Notes: generated by a model not told the origin, from the sequence alone. 64,000 nt of DNA from Bradyrhizobium sp. 132 (GCF_023074185.1 NZ_JADPKY010000170.1:124001-188000); one strand, 5' to 3'; numbered from the stretch's first letter, positions 52,829-61,243 are shown. Translations and numbers: made by a program.

Positions 52829-55237
52829 TCATGCTCTCAAAGCGCCGCCGGTCTTCTTCGTCACCTCCGCCACGATTTTCGCGCCGACGGCCTCGATCTC
52901 CTGGTCGGTCAGCGTCTTCTCGCGCGGCTGGATCGTCACCGCGATCGCGATCGACTTCTTGCCGTCGTCGATGCCCTTGCCTTCGTAGACGTCGAACACG
53001 TTCACGCCGGTGATCAGCTTCTTGTCGACGCTCTGGGCCGCGCGCACGATGTCGCCGCCCCTTACGGTGCGGTCGACGATGAAGGCGAAATCGCGCGAAA
53101 CCGGCTGGAAGGCCGACAGCTCGATCACGGGCTTGGCGCGGGTCGGCTTCTTCTTCGCCTCGGGGACACGGTCGAGGATCACCTCGAACACCATCAGCGG
53201 GCCGCCGGCACCGAGCGCCTCGAGCGCGCGCGGATGCATCTCGCCGAAATAGCCCAGCACGTTCTGCGGCCCGATCTGGATCGTGCCGGAGCGCCCGGGA
53301 TGCAGCCAGGACGGGCCGCCCGCGACGATTTGAAGTGCCTGCATCGGCGCGCCGGCGGCGGCCAGCACCGCAAGCGCATCGGCCTTGGCGTCGAACAATT
53401 CAGCCTGCGCCGAACCCGACCAATGCCGTCCCAGGCCTTGCGACGACGCAAAGCCGCGGCGGACGCCGCTTGCCGCCGTGAATTGATCCTGCGGGCGATC
53501 GCCCGTGAACACCTGCCCGACCTCGAACAGCGCGACATCGCCAAAGCCGCGATCGGCATTGGCCTGCGCCGCCCCGATCAGGCCCGCCAACAGCGTCGGG
53601 CGCATGTCGGAGAGGTCCGCCGCGATCGGGTTGGCGACTTCGAGTTCGCGCTGGCCGCCGCCGAACAGTTTTGCCGCAGACTTGGTGATGAAAGACCAGG
53701 TCACCGCTTCGATGATGCCGCGGCTCGCCAGCGCGCGCCGCGCGCGGCGGGTGCGGAGCTGGAGCGTGGTCAGCACGGATTTGCGTGCGTCCTCGCCGCG
53801 CTCGAACGGCGTCATCGGCACCTTGTCGACGCCGAAGATGCGGACGACTTCCTCGACGATGTCGGCCTTGCCGTGCACGTCGGTGCGCCACGACGGCACC
53901 GCGACCTTCACGACGGGTCCCGGGCCCGCCATCATGAAGCCGAGATGGGTCAGGATGCGCTTCATCTCCGGCATCGGCACCTCGATGCCCGAGAGCCGCT
54001 TCACCTCGGTGACCGGAAAATCGATCACGCGGTCATCGCCGAAGGTCTTGCCGACCACGACGTTCTCCGACGGCGTGCCGCCGCACATCTCCATCACCAG
54101 CCTGGTCGCGAGCTCCAGCCCCGGGACCATGAAGGCCGGGTCGACGCCGCGCTCGAAGCGGTAGCGCGCATCCGAATTGATGCCGAGCTTGCGGCCGGTC
54201 TGGGCGATGTTGATCTCGTTCCACAGCGCCGATTCGATCAGCACGTCGGTGGTGGTCTCGTCGCAGCCCGAGGCCTCGCCGCCCATGATGCCGGCCAGCG
54301 ATTCGACGCCGTGCTCGTCCGCGATCACGCAAATCGCGGGATCGAGATTGTAGCTGCGGCCGTCGAGCGCGAGCAGCGTCTCGCCGTCATAGGCGCGGCG
54401 CACCACGAGATTGCCCTTCACTTTCTTCGCGTCGAACACGTGCAGTGGCCGTGCGCGGTCGTAAGTCATGAAGTTGGTGATATCGACCAGCGCGTTGATT
54501 GGACGCAGGCCAATCGCGGTGAGCCGCTTCTGCAGCCATTCCGGCGACGGCCCGTTCTTGACGCCGCGCACGAGACGAAGCGCAAAGCCAGGGCACAGTG
54601 CGGCGTCTTCGACCGTGACCTTCACCGGACACGGGAATTCGCCCTTGATCGGCTTGATGGTGGGGTCTTTGAACTTGCCCATGTCGGCGGCGGCAAGATC
54701 GCGCGCGATGCCGTGCACGCCGGTGCAGTCCTGCCGGTTCGGCGTCAGATTGATCTCGACCACGGGATCGCCGAGGCCGGCCCATGCGGCGTAAGCAGCG
54801 CCGATCGGCGCGTCGGCCGGTAGTTCCATGATGCCGTCATGGTCGTTGGAGATCTGCAGCTCGGCCGCCGAACACAGCATGCCGCGGCTTTCGACACCGC
54901 GGATGGTGCCGACGCCGAGCGTGATGTCCTTGCCGGGAATGTAGGTCCCGGGCGGCGAGAACACGCTGACGAGACCCGTCCGCGCATTAGGCGCGCCGCA
55001 CACGACCTGCACGGGCGCGCCACCGTCACCGGTGTCGACCATGCAGACGCGCAGCCGATCCGCATTCGGATGCTGCTCGGCGGAAATCACCTTCGCGATG
55101 GTGAACGGCTTCAGCGCCTTCGCCTTGTCCTCGATGCTCTCGACCTCGAGCCCGATCATGGTGAGCTTCTCGGCGAGCTTTTCCAGCGGCTCGTCGGTGT
55201 CGAGATGTTCCTTCAGCCAGGAGAGGGTGAATTTCAT
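52829..55237 (-). CDS. pheT: Phenylalanine--tRNA ligase beta subunit
   Basis: PheT, with PheS, charges tRNA-Phe. The 802-residue protein has an N-terminal tRNA-binding OB fold (AKVISAEQHPNADRLRVCMV), B3/B4 editing domain (GIMGGEASGCDETTTDVLIE, in parts), B5 domain, and the C-terminal ferredoxin-like anticodon-binding domain (PVSRDFAFIVDRTVRGGDI). Its ATG overlaps the stop of the DUF559 gene (ATGA at 55234-55237). Confidence 0.97.
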   Translation of the reverse strand: MKFTLSWLKEHLDTDEPLEKLAEKLTMIGLEVESIEDKAKALKPFTIAKVISAEQHPNADRLRVCMVDTGDGGAPVQVVCGAPNARTGLVSVFSPPGTYIPGKDITLGVGTIRGVESRGMLCSAAELQISNDHDGIMELPADAPIGAAYAAWAGLGDPVVEINLTPNRQDCTGVHGIARDLAAADMGKFKDPTIKPIKGEFPCPVKVTVEDAALCPGFALRLVRGVKNGPSPEWLQKRLTAIGLRPINALVDITNFMTYDRARPLHVFDAKKVKGNLVVRRAYDGETLLALDGRSYNLDPAICVIADEHGVESLAGIMGGEASGCDETTTDVLIESALWNEINIAQTGRKLGINSDARYRFERGVDPAFMVPGLELATRLVMEMCGGTPSENVVVGKTFGDDRVIDFPVTEVKRLSGIEVPMPEMKRILTHLGFMMAGPGPVVKVAVPSWRTDVHGKADIVEEVVRIFGVDKVPMTPFERGEDARKSVLTTLQLRTRRARRALASRGIIEAVTWSFITKSAAKLFGGGQRELEVANPIAADLSDMRPTLLAGLIGAAQANADRGFGDVALFEVGQVFTGDRPQDQFTAASGVRRGFASSQGLGRHWSGSAQAELFDAKADALAVLAAAGAPMQALQIVAGGPSWLHPGRSGTIQIGPQNVLGYFGEMHPRALEALGAGGPLMVFEVILDRVPEAKKKPTRAKPVIELSAFQPVSRDFAFIVDRTVRGGDIVRAAQSVDKKLITGVNVFDVYEGKGIDDGKKSIAIAVTIQPREKTLTDQEIEAVGAKIVAEVTKKTGGALRA

Positions 55238-55692
55238 GGCTGCTTTTTCTCCACGGAGGCGGTCTGCTCCCTCTCCCGCTTGCGGGGGAGGGCTGGGGTG
55301 GGGGCTCTCTCCGTAACGGCGGTAGCAATTGTTTCGAGAACGCCAGCACGATTGATCATGACGTCGAGGTTGCTGAAACGGAGCACCTTGAAGCCTCCCG
55401 CTTCGATCACGGCAGACCGCCGTGCATCGGCGCGCTCACCTTGCTCCGAGAAGTGCTGGCCGCCATCGAGTTCGATGACGAGCTTGGCCGCATGGCAGAT
55501 GAAGTCGGCGACGTAGTGCTCGATCGGCACTTGGCGACGAAAGCTCGTACCATTCAGCCGGCCGCCGCGCAGCTCCGACCAGAGGATGCGCTCCGCATCG
55601 GTCGAGTTGCGTCTGAGCGCGCGCGCATTGGCTCGTAGGCGGGCTGATACTTTCCAATCCGGATGCTTGGGATCGACCATCGGCAGCCCCAT
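55234..55692 (-). CDS. DUF559 endonuclease-like protein inside the pheST operon
   Basis: From the ATG at 55692 (or 55680) the product has 152 residues. The core has the PD-(D/E)XK-like DUF559 pattern: LWSELRGGRLNGTSFRRQVP, YVADFICHAAKLVIELDGGQH and FKVLRFSNLDVM. DUF559 proteins are often linked to mobile or restriction functions; activity is unproven. The C-terminal 25 residues (APTPALPRKREREQTAS...) are encoded by a CTCCCTCTCCCGC repeat, and the 5' side lies against two further repeats. The stop overlaps the pheT start. Confidence 0.8.
   Translation of the reverse strand: MGLPMVDPKHPDWKVSARLRANARALRRNSTDAERILWSELRGGRLNGTSFRRQVPIEHYVADFICHAAKLVIELDGGQHFSEQGERADARRSAVIEAGGFKVLRFSNLDVMINRAGVLETIATAVTERAPTPALPRKREREQTASVEKKQP
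55267..55312. repeat. CTCCCTCTCCCGC repeat within the DUF559 coding end
   Basis: CTCCCTCTCCCGC-TTGC-GGGGGAGGG followed by CTGGGGTGGGGGCTCTCTCC. It is translated as the tail of the DUF559 protein on the minus strand. Related copies at 41768-41822, 55690-55740, 55809-55850 and 58888-58914. Confidence 0.8.
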
Positions 55693-55850
55693 TGCGGAAA
55701 CACCCTCTCCCCAACCCTCCCCCGCAGGCGGGGGAGGGAGTTCGAGCTGTCGAGCGGACAGAGCATTGGTACCCAAGGGGCAAACGCCACGCGCTCGCTC
55801 CATCCATTCCCTCCCCCGCTTGCGGGGGAGGGTCAGGGAGAGGGCTGTCT
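55690..55850. repeat. Two CTCCCCCGC palindromic repeats between DUF559 gene and pheS
   Basis: One unit (55690-55740) reads CCCATTGCGGAAACACCCTC then CTCCCCCGCAGGCGGGGGAG; the second (55809-55850) reads CCCTCCCCCGCTTGCGGGGG then AGGGTCAGGGAGAGGG. They face each other and fill the gap between pheS and the DUF559 start, so they bracket the gene with the copy at 55267. Confidence 0.8.
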
Positions 55851-55895
55851 CCGCACAGGGAACGGAGAGAGTCATCGTATGGCTGAGTAGTGCCA

Positions 55896-56978
55896 TCACG
55901 AGCTCAGCCCTCCCGCGAGGGTCGGCACTTCCAGTGGTTTGAAGCCGTAATGGGACAGCCAGCGGACGTCGTTGTCGAACAGCTGGCGCAGATCGGCGAT
56001 GCCGTATTTCAGCATGGCGATGCGGTCGATGCCCATGCCCCAGGCAAAGCCCTGGTACTCGTCGGGATCGATGCCGCAGGCGCGCAGCACGTTCGGATGC
56101 ACCATGCCGCAGCCGAGAATCTCCAGCCAGTCTTCGCCCTCGCCGAAGCGGATCTCGCCCTTGTCGCGGCGGCACTGGATGTCGACTTCCAGCGACGGCT
56201 CGGTGAACGGGAAGAACGAGGGCCGGAAGCGCATGTTGATGTGATCGACCTCGAAGAACGCCTTGCAGAACTCGTGCAGGATCCATTTGAGGTGGCCGAG
56301 ATGCGAGTGCTTGTCGATGACGAGGCCTTCGACCTGGTGGAATTGCGGCGTGTGGGTCGCATCCGAATCGATGCGATAGGTGCGGCCCGGGCAGATCACG
56401 CGGATCGGCGGCTTCTCACTCAGCATGGTGCGCACCTGCACCGGCGAGGTGTGTGTGCGCAACAGCATGCGCGAGCCATCCTCCTTCGGATGGAAGAAGA
56501 ACGTGTCGTGCATCTCGCGCGCGGGATGGCCTTCGGGAAAATTCAGCTTGGTGAAGTTGTAGTCGTCGGTCTCGATGTCAGGACCTTCGGCGACCGAGAA
56601 TCCCATGTCGGCGAAGATCGTGGTCAGCTCGTCCCAGACCTGGCTCAGCGGATGAATGCGGCCGGCTTCGGTCGGCGCATCGCGCAGCGGCAGGGTGACG
56701 TCGATCGTTTCCGACGCGAGCCGCGCGTCGAGCGCCGCCGATTTCAAAACGTCGCGCCGCGCGGCGAGGGCCTCGGTGACCTTGTCCTTGGCCTGGTTGA
56801 TCGCAGCGCCTTGCGTCTTGCGCTCGTCCGGCGACATTTTTCCGAGCGTGGCAAGAAGCGCCGAGATCGAACCTTTCTTGCCGAGGGCTGCGACGCGCAC
56901 CGCCTCGAGGGCGGCCTCGTCTCCGGCGGCGGCGATCTGGTCGAGGATGGATGTTTCGAGCGTTGCGAGGTCGGACAC
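55896..56978 (-). CDS. pheS: Phenylalanine--tRNA ligase alpha subunit
   Basis: PheS carries the active site of phenylalanyl-tRNA synthetase. The 360-residue product has an N-terminal coiled-coil (SDLATLETSILDQIAAAGDE) and class II motifs, with HPAREMHDTFFF, LRTHTSPVQVR, TYRIDSDATHTPQFHQVEG (in parts), and FRPSFFPFTEPSLEVDI. I chose the GTG at 56978 because AGGGA lies seven bases upstream and the length then fits the family; an ATG at 57038 would add 20 unconserved residues. Confidence 0.95.
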   Translation of the reverse strand: MSDLATLETSILDQIAAAGDEAALEAVRVAALGKKGSISALLATLGKMSPDERKTQGAAINQAKDKVTEALAARRDVLKSAALDARLASETIDVTLPLRDAPTEAGRIHPLSQVWDELTTIFADMGFSVAEGPDIETDDYNFTKLNFPEGHPAREMHDTFFFHPKEDGSRMLLRTHTSPVQVRTMLSEKPPIRVICPGRTYRIDSDATHTPQFHQVEGLVIDKHSHLGHLKWILHEFCKAFFEVDHINMRFRPSFFPFTEPSLEVDIQCRRDKGEIRFGEGEDWLEILGCGMVHPNVLRACGIDPDEYQGFAWGMGIDRIAMLKYGIADLRQLFDNDVRWLSHYGFKPLEVPTLAGGLSS

Positions 56979-57128
56979 GGTCAAATCCCTGCTGCCAAAT
57001 TCGGCTGGGTTGTCGCCGCCCGAAGGCCGTAACGTCAAGCGAAAAGCCGGTCATTTCGGGCTGACGAACGGCTGGGTTGAACCTCGCGCGGGGGCTTGGC
57101 ACCAAGGGGATACGAGGAGGCTTTCGCG

Positions 57129-57542
57129 ATGCTTTCAAGATCCGGTCTGGCTGTTCTGGCCGTCGCGCTCTCTGTTGCCGGCACCCCGGCGCGAGCCATG
57201 GTCTGCATGGAGAAATCCATGACGCTGGACGAGGTCATCGACACCATCGCTGCCCAGAAGGGCTGCGCGCGCGCGATGAAGGTGTTTCAGGGTTGCCAAT
57301 TGACCGCGAGCGGCGATGTTCAGCTCGGCGCCGCCGTCGAGAAGAAATGCGAGGCGGATTTCATGCCCGGCCTCAACATGGTGCGGAAACAGGCCTACCA
57401 ACGCGAGATGCGTGTTTGCGACCGAAAGTACCGGAATAAATCCGGCACCATGTATCTGTCGTTTACGGCATTCTGCCGGGCGGAGGTCGCCCAGCGTTAC
57501 TCGCAACGCGCGCTGAAGGCTGCGGGCTCGAAAGCCCGCTAG
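57129..57542 (+). CDS. Hypothetical exported cysteine-containing protein
   Basis: The 137-residue product has a Sec signal (MLSRSGLAVLAVALSVAGTPARA) and six cysteines in the mature part (MVCMEK, KGCARA, QGCQLT, KKCEAD, RVCDRK, AFCRAE), so it is probably a disulfide-bonded periplasmic protein. GAGGAGG stands eight bases before the ATG. It ends in a GCGGGCT-CGAA-AGCCCGC hairpin overlapping the stop, and is convergent with rplT. No family recognised. Confidence 0.72.
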   Translation: MLSRSGLAVLAVALSVAGTPARAMVCMEKSMTLDEVIDTIAAQKGCARAMKVFQGCQLTASGDVQLGAAVEKKCEADFMPGLNMVRKQAYQREMRVCDRKYRNKSGTMYLSFTAFCRAEVAQRYSQRALKAAGSKAR

Positions 57543-57551
57543 CGCGGCCTC

Positions 57552-57911
57552 TTAGGCCGCGAGCGCAGCTTTGGCCTTCTCGGCGATCGCCTGGAACGAC
57601 GCGGGCTCGTTGATCGCGAGATCCGACAGCACCTTGCGGTCCACGGTGATCCCGGACTTGGCCATGCCGTCGATAAAACGGCTGTAGGTCAGGCCGAACG
57701 GACGGACGGCAGCGTTGATGCGCTGGATCCAAAGCGCACGGAACGTCCGCTTCTTGCGCTTGCGGTCACGGAAGGCGTACTGCATGGCCTTGTCGACCGC
57801 CGGCTTGGCAGTGCGGATGGTGTTCTTGCGGCGGCCGCGGAAACCCTTGGCGGCCTTGTAGACTTTCTTGTGCTTGGCGTGGGCGGTCACACCGCGTTTG
57901 ACGCGAGCCAT
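57552..57911 (-). CDS. rplT: 50S ribosomal protein L20
   Basis: L20 binds 23S rRNA early in large-subunit assembly and represses its own operon in several bacteria. The 119-residue basic protein has MARVKRGVTAHAKHKKVYKA, GFRGRRKNTIRTAKPAVDKA and LWIQRINAAVRPFGLTYSRF. It follows rpmI by 80 bp on the same strand. Confidence 0.98.
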   Translation of the reverse strand: MARVKRGVTAHAKHKKVYKAAKGFRGRRKNTIRTAKPAVDKAMQYAFRDRKRKKRTFRALWIQRINAAVRPFGLTYSRFIDGMAKSGITVDRKVLSDLAINEPASFQAIAEKAKAALAA

Positions 57912-57991
57912 GACAAATTTCCTTCAGAGATGACTTGGTTTTCGGATCGCCGCGAGAGGTGCGGCGCTGGTGGCAATGATCGTGGACGCGA

Positions 57992-58192
57992 TCAGGCGTT
58001 CGGCAAGAAGTACTTCTTGACGTTGTCGCCGTCGGTCTTGAACAGCACGCTGGTGCCGCGGAGCTGACGGATCTGCTTCTTCGTCCGCTTGATCATGCCG
58101 TGACGCTTGCCGCGATGGGCGAACATCACTTTGCCGGTGGCAGTCACCTTGAAGCGCTTTTTGGCGCCCGATTTGGTCTTCAGCTTGGGCAT
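57992..58192 (-). CDS. rpmI: 50S ribosomal protein L35
   Basis: The 66-residue basic protein begins MPKLKTKSGAKKRFKVTATG and contains HRGKRHGMIKRTKKQIRQLR, the L35 signature. It is the usual partner of rplT. infC, its common upstream neighbour, is about 800 bp away with a forward gene between them. Confidence 0.98.
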   Translation of the reverse strand: MPKLKTKSGAKKRFKVTATGKVMFAHRGKRHGMIKRTKKQIRQLRGTSVLFKTDGDNVKKYFLPNA

Positions 58193-58466
58193 TTTGCTCT
58201 CCTATGGCCACAACAGAATGCCGCCCGTGAAGGCGGCTGGCCGTCTAAAATGCTCGTTAGAGCGTTGATTATGCTCAGGTTTTTGCGAACTAGCGCGAAA
58301 CCCGCACGGACACCGCCACGGCAGCCCTTAATCAGCCGGGCAATGAAGGCTGGGCTTATGACAGAGGACGGGCGAATTGGCAACGATGAACCGCTGGAAC
58401 CTAGCCGGCGACTGTCCGGAATTGCTATCTTCATGTCCGAGCCGTGTCGCCCGGAGCAGGACCCAA

Positions 58467-58865
58467 ATGGCCCATCTTTCCCAATCGCTTTCGTTTTTGA
58501 CCGAGTTCGCCCGTCCGCGCCGCCTAGCGCTGTTGGCCGTGCTCGCCACGGCTGCGCTTCCCTCGACCGCCGACGCACGCGGCTATAACGGCGTGTGGAA
58601 CGTCACTTTCGCCACCACCCGCGGCAATTGCAGCTCCGGCTACAGCGTTCCCTTTACCGTCGCCGGCGGTCGGGTGTTGTCCGCCGGCGGTGGCCGGGTC
58701 TCCGGCAAGGTCAATCGCGGCGGCTCCGTTGCAGTCCGGGTCTCGGTCGGGGCGTCCCATGCCAGCGGCGGCGGCCGTCTTGCCGGCATGGCCGGCGCCG
58801 GCTCCTGGCACGGCATCATCTCCGGCGACCGCTGCAGCGGCACCTGGCACGCGACAAGGACGTAA
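58467..58865 (+). CDS. Hypothetical exported glycine-rich protein
   Basis: The 132-residue product has a long N-terminal signal region (hydrophobic LALLAVLATAALPSTADA; cleavage near ADA) and a mature Gly/Ser-rich part with two cysteines (GNCSSGY and GDRCSGTW) and repeated GGGR/VSG turns. Related small secreted proteins in Bradyrhizobium are uncharacterised. AGGA lies six bases before the ATG at 58467; an in-frame upstream ATG at 58377 has none. It faces infC across a terminator. Confidence 0.65.
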   Translation: MAHLSQSLSFLTEFARPRRLALLAVLATAALPSTADARGYNGVWNVTFATTRGNCSSGYSVPFTVAGGRVLSAGGGRVSGKVNRGGSVAVRVSVGASHASGGGRLAGMAGAGSWHGIISGDRCSGTWHATRT

Positions 58866-58887
58866 CTATCGCCCAAGAGGACGGTGC

Positions 58888-58914
58888 GCTCCCTCTCCCG
58901 CAAGTGGGAGAGGC
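58888..58914. repeat. Short CTCCCTCTCCCGC hairpin repeat
   Basis: CTCCCTCTCCCGCAAGTGGG then AGAGGC: a minimal member of the repeat family at 41768, 55267 and 55690. Confidence 0.65.
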
Positions 58915-58924
58915 AAGAAAACAA

Positions 58925-58955
58925 AACGGCCCGCCGGAAATCCGGACGGGCCGTT
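58925..58955 (-). terminator. Intrinsic terminator of infC
   Basis: AACGGCCCG-CCGG pairs with CCGG-A-CGGGCCGTT over a four-base loop (13 bp with one bulge). On the minus strand the stem is followed by TTTTGTTTTCTT, an excellent T-run, 32 bases after the infC stop. It can also act on the convergent forward gene at 58467-58865. Confidence 0.9.
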
Positions 58956-58987
58956 GAATTCGCTAATTCAAAGTATCGGTGTCAGCG

Positions 58988-59527
58988 TCAACGCGGCGCC
59001 AGCACCATGACGACCTGACGGCCCTCGAACCGCGCGTCCTGCTCCACCTTGGCGAGCTCGGCGACGTCGGTCTTGATCTTGTCGAGCAGCTTGGTGCCGA
59101 TCTCCTGGTGCGCCATTTCGCGGCCGCGATAGCGCAGAGTGATCTTGACCTTATCGCCCTCTTCGAAGAACCGCTGCATCGCGCGCATCTTAACTTCGTA
59201 ATCATGGTCGTCGATCATCGGGCGGAGCTTGATCTCCTTGATCTCGACGATCTTCTGCCGCTTGCGGGCTTCGGCAGCTTTTTTCTGCGCGGAATACTTA
59301 TACTTCCCGTAGTCCATGATCTTGCAGACGGGAGGGCTGACGTTCGGCGAGATCTCGACCAGATCCATGCCGGCCTCCTGGGCCAGGCGGATAGCCGCGA
59401 CGGTCTCGATGGTGCCCTTGTTGTCACCGGTCTGATCGATCAGCTGGATCTGCGCATTGCGAATATCGTCATTGATGCGCGGCCCGTCTTTGGCGGCAGT
59501 GGGTGGGGCTTTATTGGGACGGCGAAT
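58988..59527 (-). CDS. infC: Translation initiation factor IF-3, AUU start
   Basis: IF-3 binds the 30S subunit and checks start-codon choice. With the rare ATT start at 59527 the product has 179 residues beginning MRRPNKAPPTAAKDGPR, the usual rhizobial IF-3 N-terminus; GGAG lies eight bases before it, and no ATG, GTG or TTG fits. The AUU start is the known basis for infC autoregulation, since IF-3 rejects non-standard starts. Domain signatures PRINDDIRNAQIQLIDQ, CKIMDYGKYKYSAQKKA, IKLRPMIDDHDYEVK and LRYRGREMAHQEIG are present. Confidence 0.95.
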   Translation of the reverse strand: MRRPNKAPPTAAKDGPRINDDIRNAQIQLIDQTGDNKGTIETVAAIRLAQEAGMDLVEISPNVSPPVCKIMDYGKYKYSAQKKAAEARKRQKIVEIKEIKLRPMIDDHDYEVKMRAMQRFFEEGDKVKITLRYRGREMAHQEIGTKLLDKIKTDVAELAKVEQDARFEGRQVVMVLAPR

Positions 59528-59777
59528 GGGTGGTTCTCCAAAGTTATGAAAAGAGGCGGCTATTTTGCAGGAAGATACGGTTGCCGGCAAGCAATTCGCT
59601 CGTGCGGCGGTCGAAAAAGCCTCAACTGCGAGGCATTTTGGCCACGCCGGGGCACGAAGACCGACATAGACACCTTGCTTCTGTTCCGCAAGCGTCCCAA
59701 AGGGCCAATGCCGATGTCCGGCTGCGCTGCGGAGCACGTCCGGACAACTCAAACTGCGCAGTCAGAGTAAACGTTCC

Positions 59778-60602
59778 ATGAATCACGCAATTCCTGATGC
59801 CATGCTCGACTTCATCGATGTGGGCGAGGGCCCGTCCGCACGCCGGATCGCGGTGCGCAGCCGGCGCGGGCAAGGACCTGAGCAAGGACCTGAACAAGGA
59901 CCGGGACTGGTTTGGCTCGGCGGGTTCAAGTCGGACATGCAGGGCAGCAAGGCCGTGGCGCTGGACGAATGGGCCAGGGATCGCGGCCGTGCCGTGGTCC
60001 GGTTCGACTATTCCGGCCACGGCGAATCCGGCGGCGACTTCGCCGATGGAACCATCGGGAGCTGGCTCGAGGATAGCGTGGCGGTGTTCGATCGGTTCTG
60101 CGACGGCCCGCAAGTCCTGATCGGCTCGTCCATGGGCGGCTGGATGGCGCTGCTGCTCGCGCGCGAAATCAAGAAGCGTCAAGAGAAACAGCAAGCCAAG
60201 GCGTCGCTGGCGGGCCTGGTGCTGATCGCGCCGGCGCCCGACTTCACCGAGGAGCTGATGTGGAAGAACTTTCCGGCCGCGGTGAAGAAAGAAATCGAGA
60301 CCAAGGGTGTCTGGCTGCGGCCGTCGGACTATGGCGATGGCTCGCCCTATCCGATCACGCGGAAACTGATCGAGGAGGGGCGCAACCACCTCGTGCTCGG
60401 CAGCGCCATCGATCTCGGCTGTCCTGTCCGCATCCTGCAAGGCGCGCAGGATCCTGATGTGCCCTGGCAGCACGCGTTCGCGCTGACACATCGCCTGCCG
60501 GCCGACGACGTCGTGCTGACCATGATCCAGGACGGCGATCACCGTCTCTCCCGCCCGCAAGACATCGCGCGCATTCTTGCCGCGGTGGCCGAGATCGGGT
60601 GA
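59778..60602 (+). CDS. Alpha/beta hydrolase
   Basis: The 274-residue protein has the alpha/beta-hydrolase pattern: VWLGGFKSDMQGSKA (oxyanion region), FDYSGHGESGGDF, the nucleophile elbow LIGSSMGGWMALL (Ser), a late Asp (LQGAQDPDVPW) and His (DGDHRLSRP). It resembles ABHD10-type thioesterases. Near residue 32 is a short tandem repeat (QGPE twice, then QGPG) encoded by a 12-bp duplication, probably a surface-loop expansion. Divergent from infC. Confidence 0.88.
   Translation: MNHAIPDAMLDFIDVGEGPSARRIAVRSRRGQGPEQGPEQGPGLVWLGGFKSDMQGSKAVALDEWARDRGRAVVRFDYSGHGESGGDFADGTIGSWLEDSVAVFDRFCDGPQVLIGSSMGGWMALLLAREIKKRQEKQQAKASLAGLVLIAPAPDFTEELMWKNFPAAVKKEIETKGVWLRPSDYGDGSPYPITRKLIEEGRNHLVLGSAIDLGCPVRILQGAQDPDVPWQHAFALTHRLPADDVVLTMIQDGDHRLSRPQDIARILAAVAEIG
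59871..59902 (+). repeat. 12-bp in-frame tandem repeat
   Basis: The unit CAAGGACCTGAG is repeated 2.7 times (59871-59882, 59883-59894, then CAAGGACC), encoding QGPE-QGPE-QGPG within the alpha/beta hydrolase. Confidence 0.9.
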
Positions 60603-60611
60603 AGTGCTTTC

Positions 60612-60748
60612 TTCCTTCCCCCTTGTGGGAGAAGGTGGCTTCGCGAAGCGAAGCCGGATGAAGGGTTCTCTCCGCGGAGACAGACCCCTCACCCAAGTGA
60701 ATGCGTGTCAACGAGCGGATCTGCCCTCTCCCGCAAGGGGCGAGGGCA
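60612..60748. repeat. Long CTTCCC...GGGAGAAGG / CCCTCTCCCGC composite repeat
   Basis: The gap between the hydrolase and the NTF2-like gene contains CCCCCTTGTGGGAGAAGGTG, then GCTTCGCGAAGCGAAGC, TTCTCTCCGCGGAGAC, and CCCTCTCCCGCAAGGGGCGA. Several small palindromes are nested; it looks like a composite of the CTCCCGC family. Confidence 0.6.
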
Positions 60749-60775
60749 CGATAAAAAGCACTGGGAGGCAATGCG

Positions 60776-61240
60776 ATGACCACCGCCATGCTGCGCGCCT
60801 TCTGTGACGCCGTCGAACAACGCAACGGGAAAGCATTTGCCAGCCTCTTCACCGAGGACGGCGTCTATCACGACGTGTTCTACGACGCCTTCGACGGCCG
60901 CGAGAACATCGCCGCGATGATCGACGACTGGTTTTATCGCACGGCCACCGATTTTCGCTGGGACATGCACGATCCCGTGTCCGACGGCACCACGCTCTAT
61001 GCGCGCTACACGTTCAGCTACCGCTCGACCTTGCCCGAGGCGAATGGCGCGCGGGCGATGTTCGAGGGCGTCGCGATCATGACGCTACGCGACGGCAAGA
61101 TCGTCAGCTATCACGAGGTCGCCAACACCGCGCCGGCGTTTGTCGATCTGAAGTTTGCGCCCGAGCGCATCGCCAAGATCGTCGCCAGGCAGGGCGCTGA
61201 GCTCAAGGCGCGGCCGGAGATGAAGCGGCATTTGTCCTGA
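60776..61240 (+). CDS. NTF2-like (SnoaL-type) protein
   Basis: The 154-residue product has the NTF2-fold pattern: AFCDAVEQRNGKAFASLFTED (two parts) with YHDVFYDAFDGRENIAAMI, DDWFYRTATDFRWDMHD, and late IVSYHEVANT. Such proteins may be enzymes or ligand binders; no catalytic assignment is possible. The ATG is preceded by GGGAGG. Confidence 0.8.
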   Translation: MTTAMLRAFCDAVEQRNGKAFASLFTEDGVYHDVFYDAFDGRENIAAMIDDWFYRTATDFRWDMHDPVSDGTTLYARYTFSYRSTLPEANGARAMFEGVAIMTLRDGKIVSYHEVANTAPAFVDLKFAPERIAKIVARQGAELKARPEMKRHLS

Positions 61241-61243
61241 CGG

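Noticed and set aside
58988..59752. IF-3 starting at the ATG at 59752 (254 residues)
   Set aside because: The first 75 residues have no IF-3 similarity and overlap the promoter region of the divergent hydrolase; the ATT at 59527 fits family length and ribosome-binding site.
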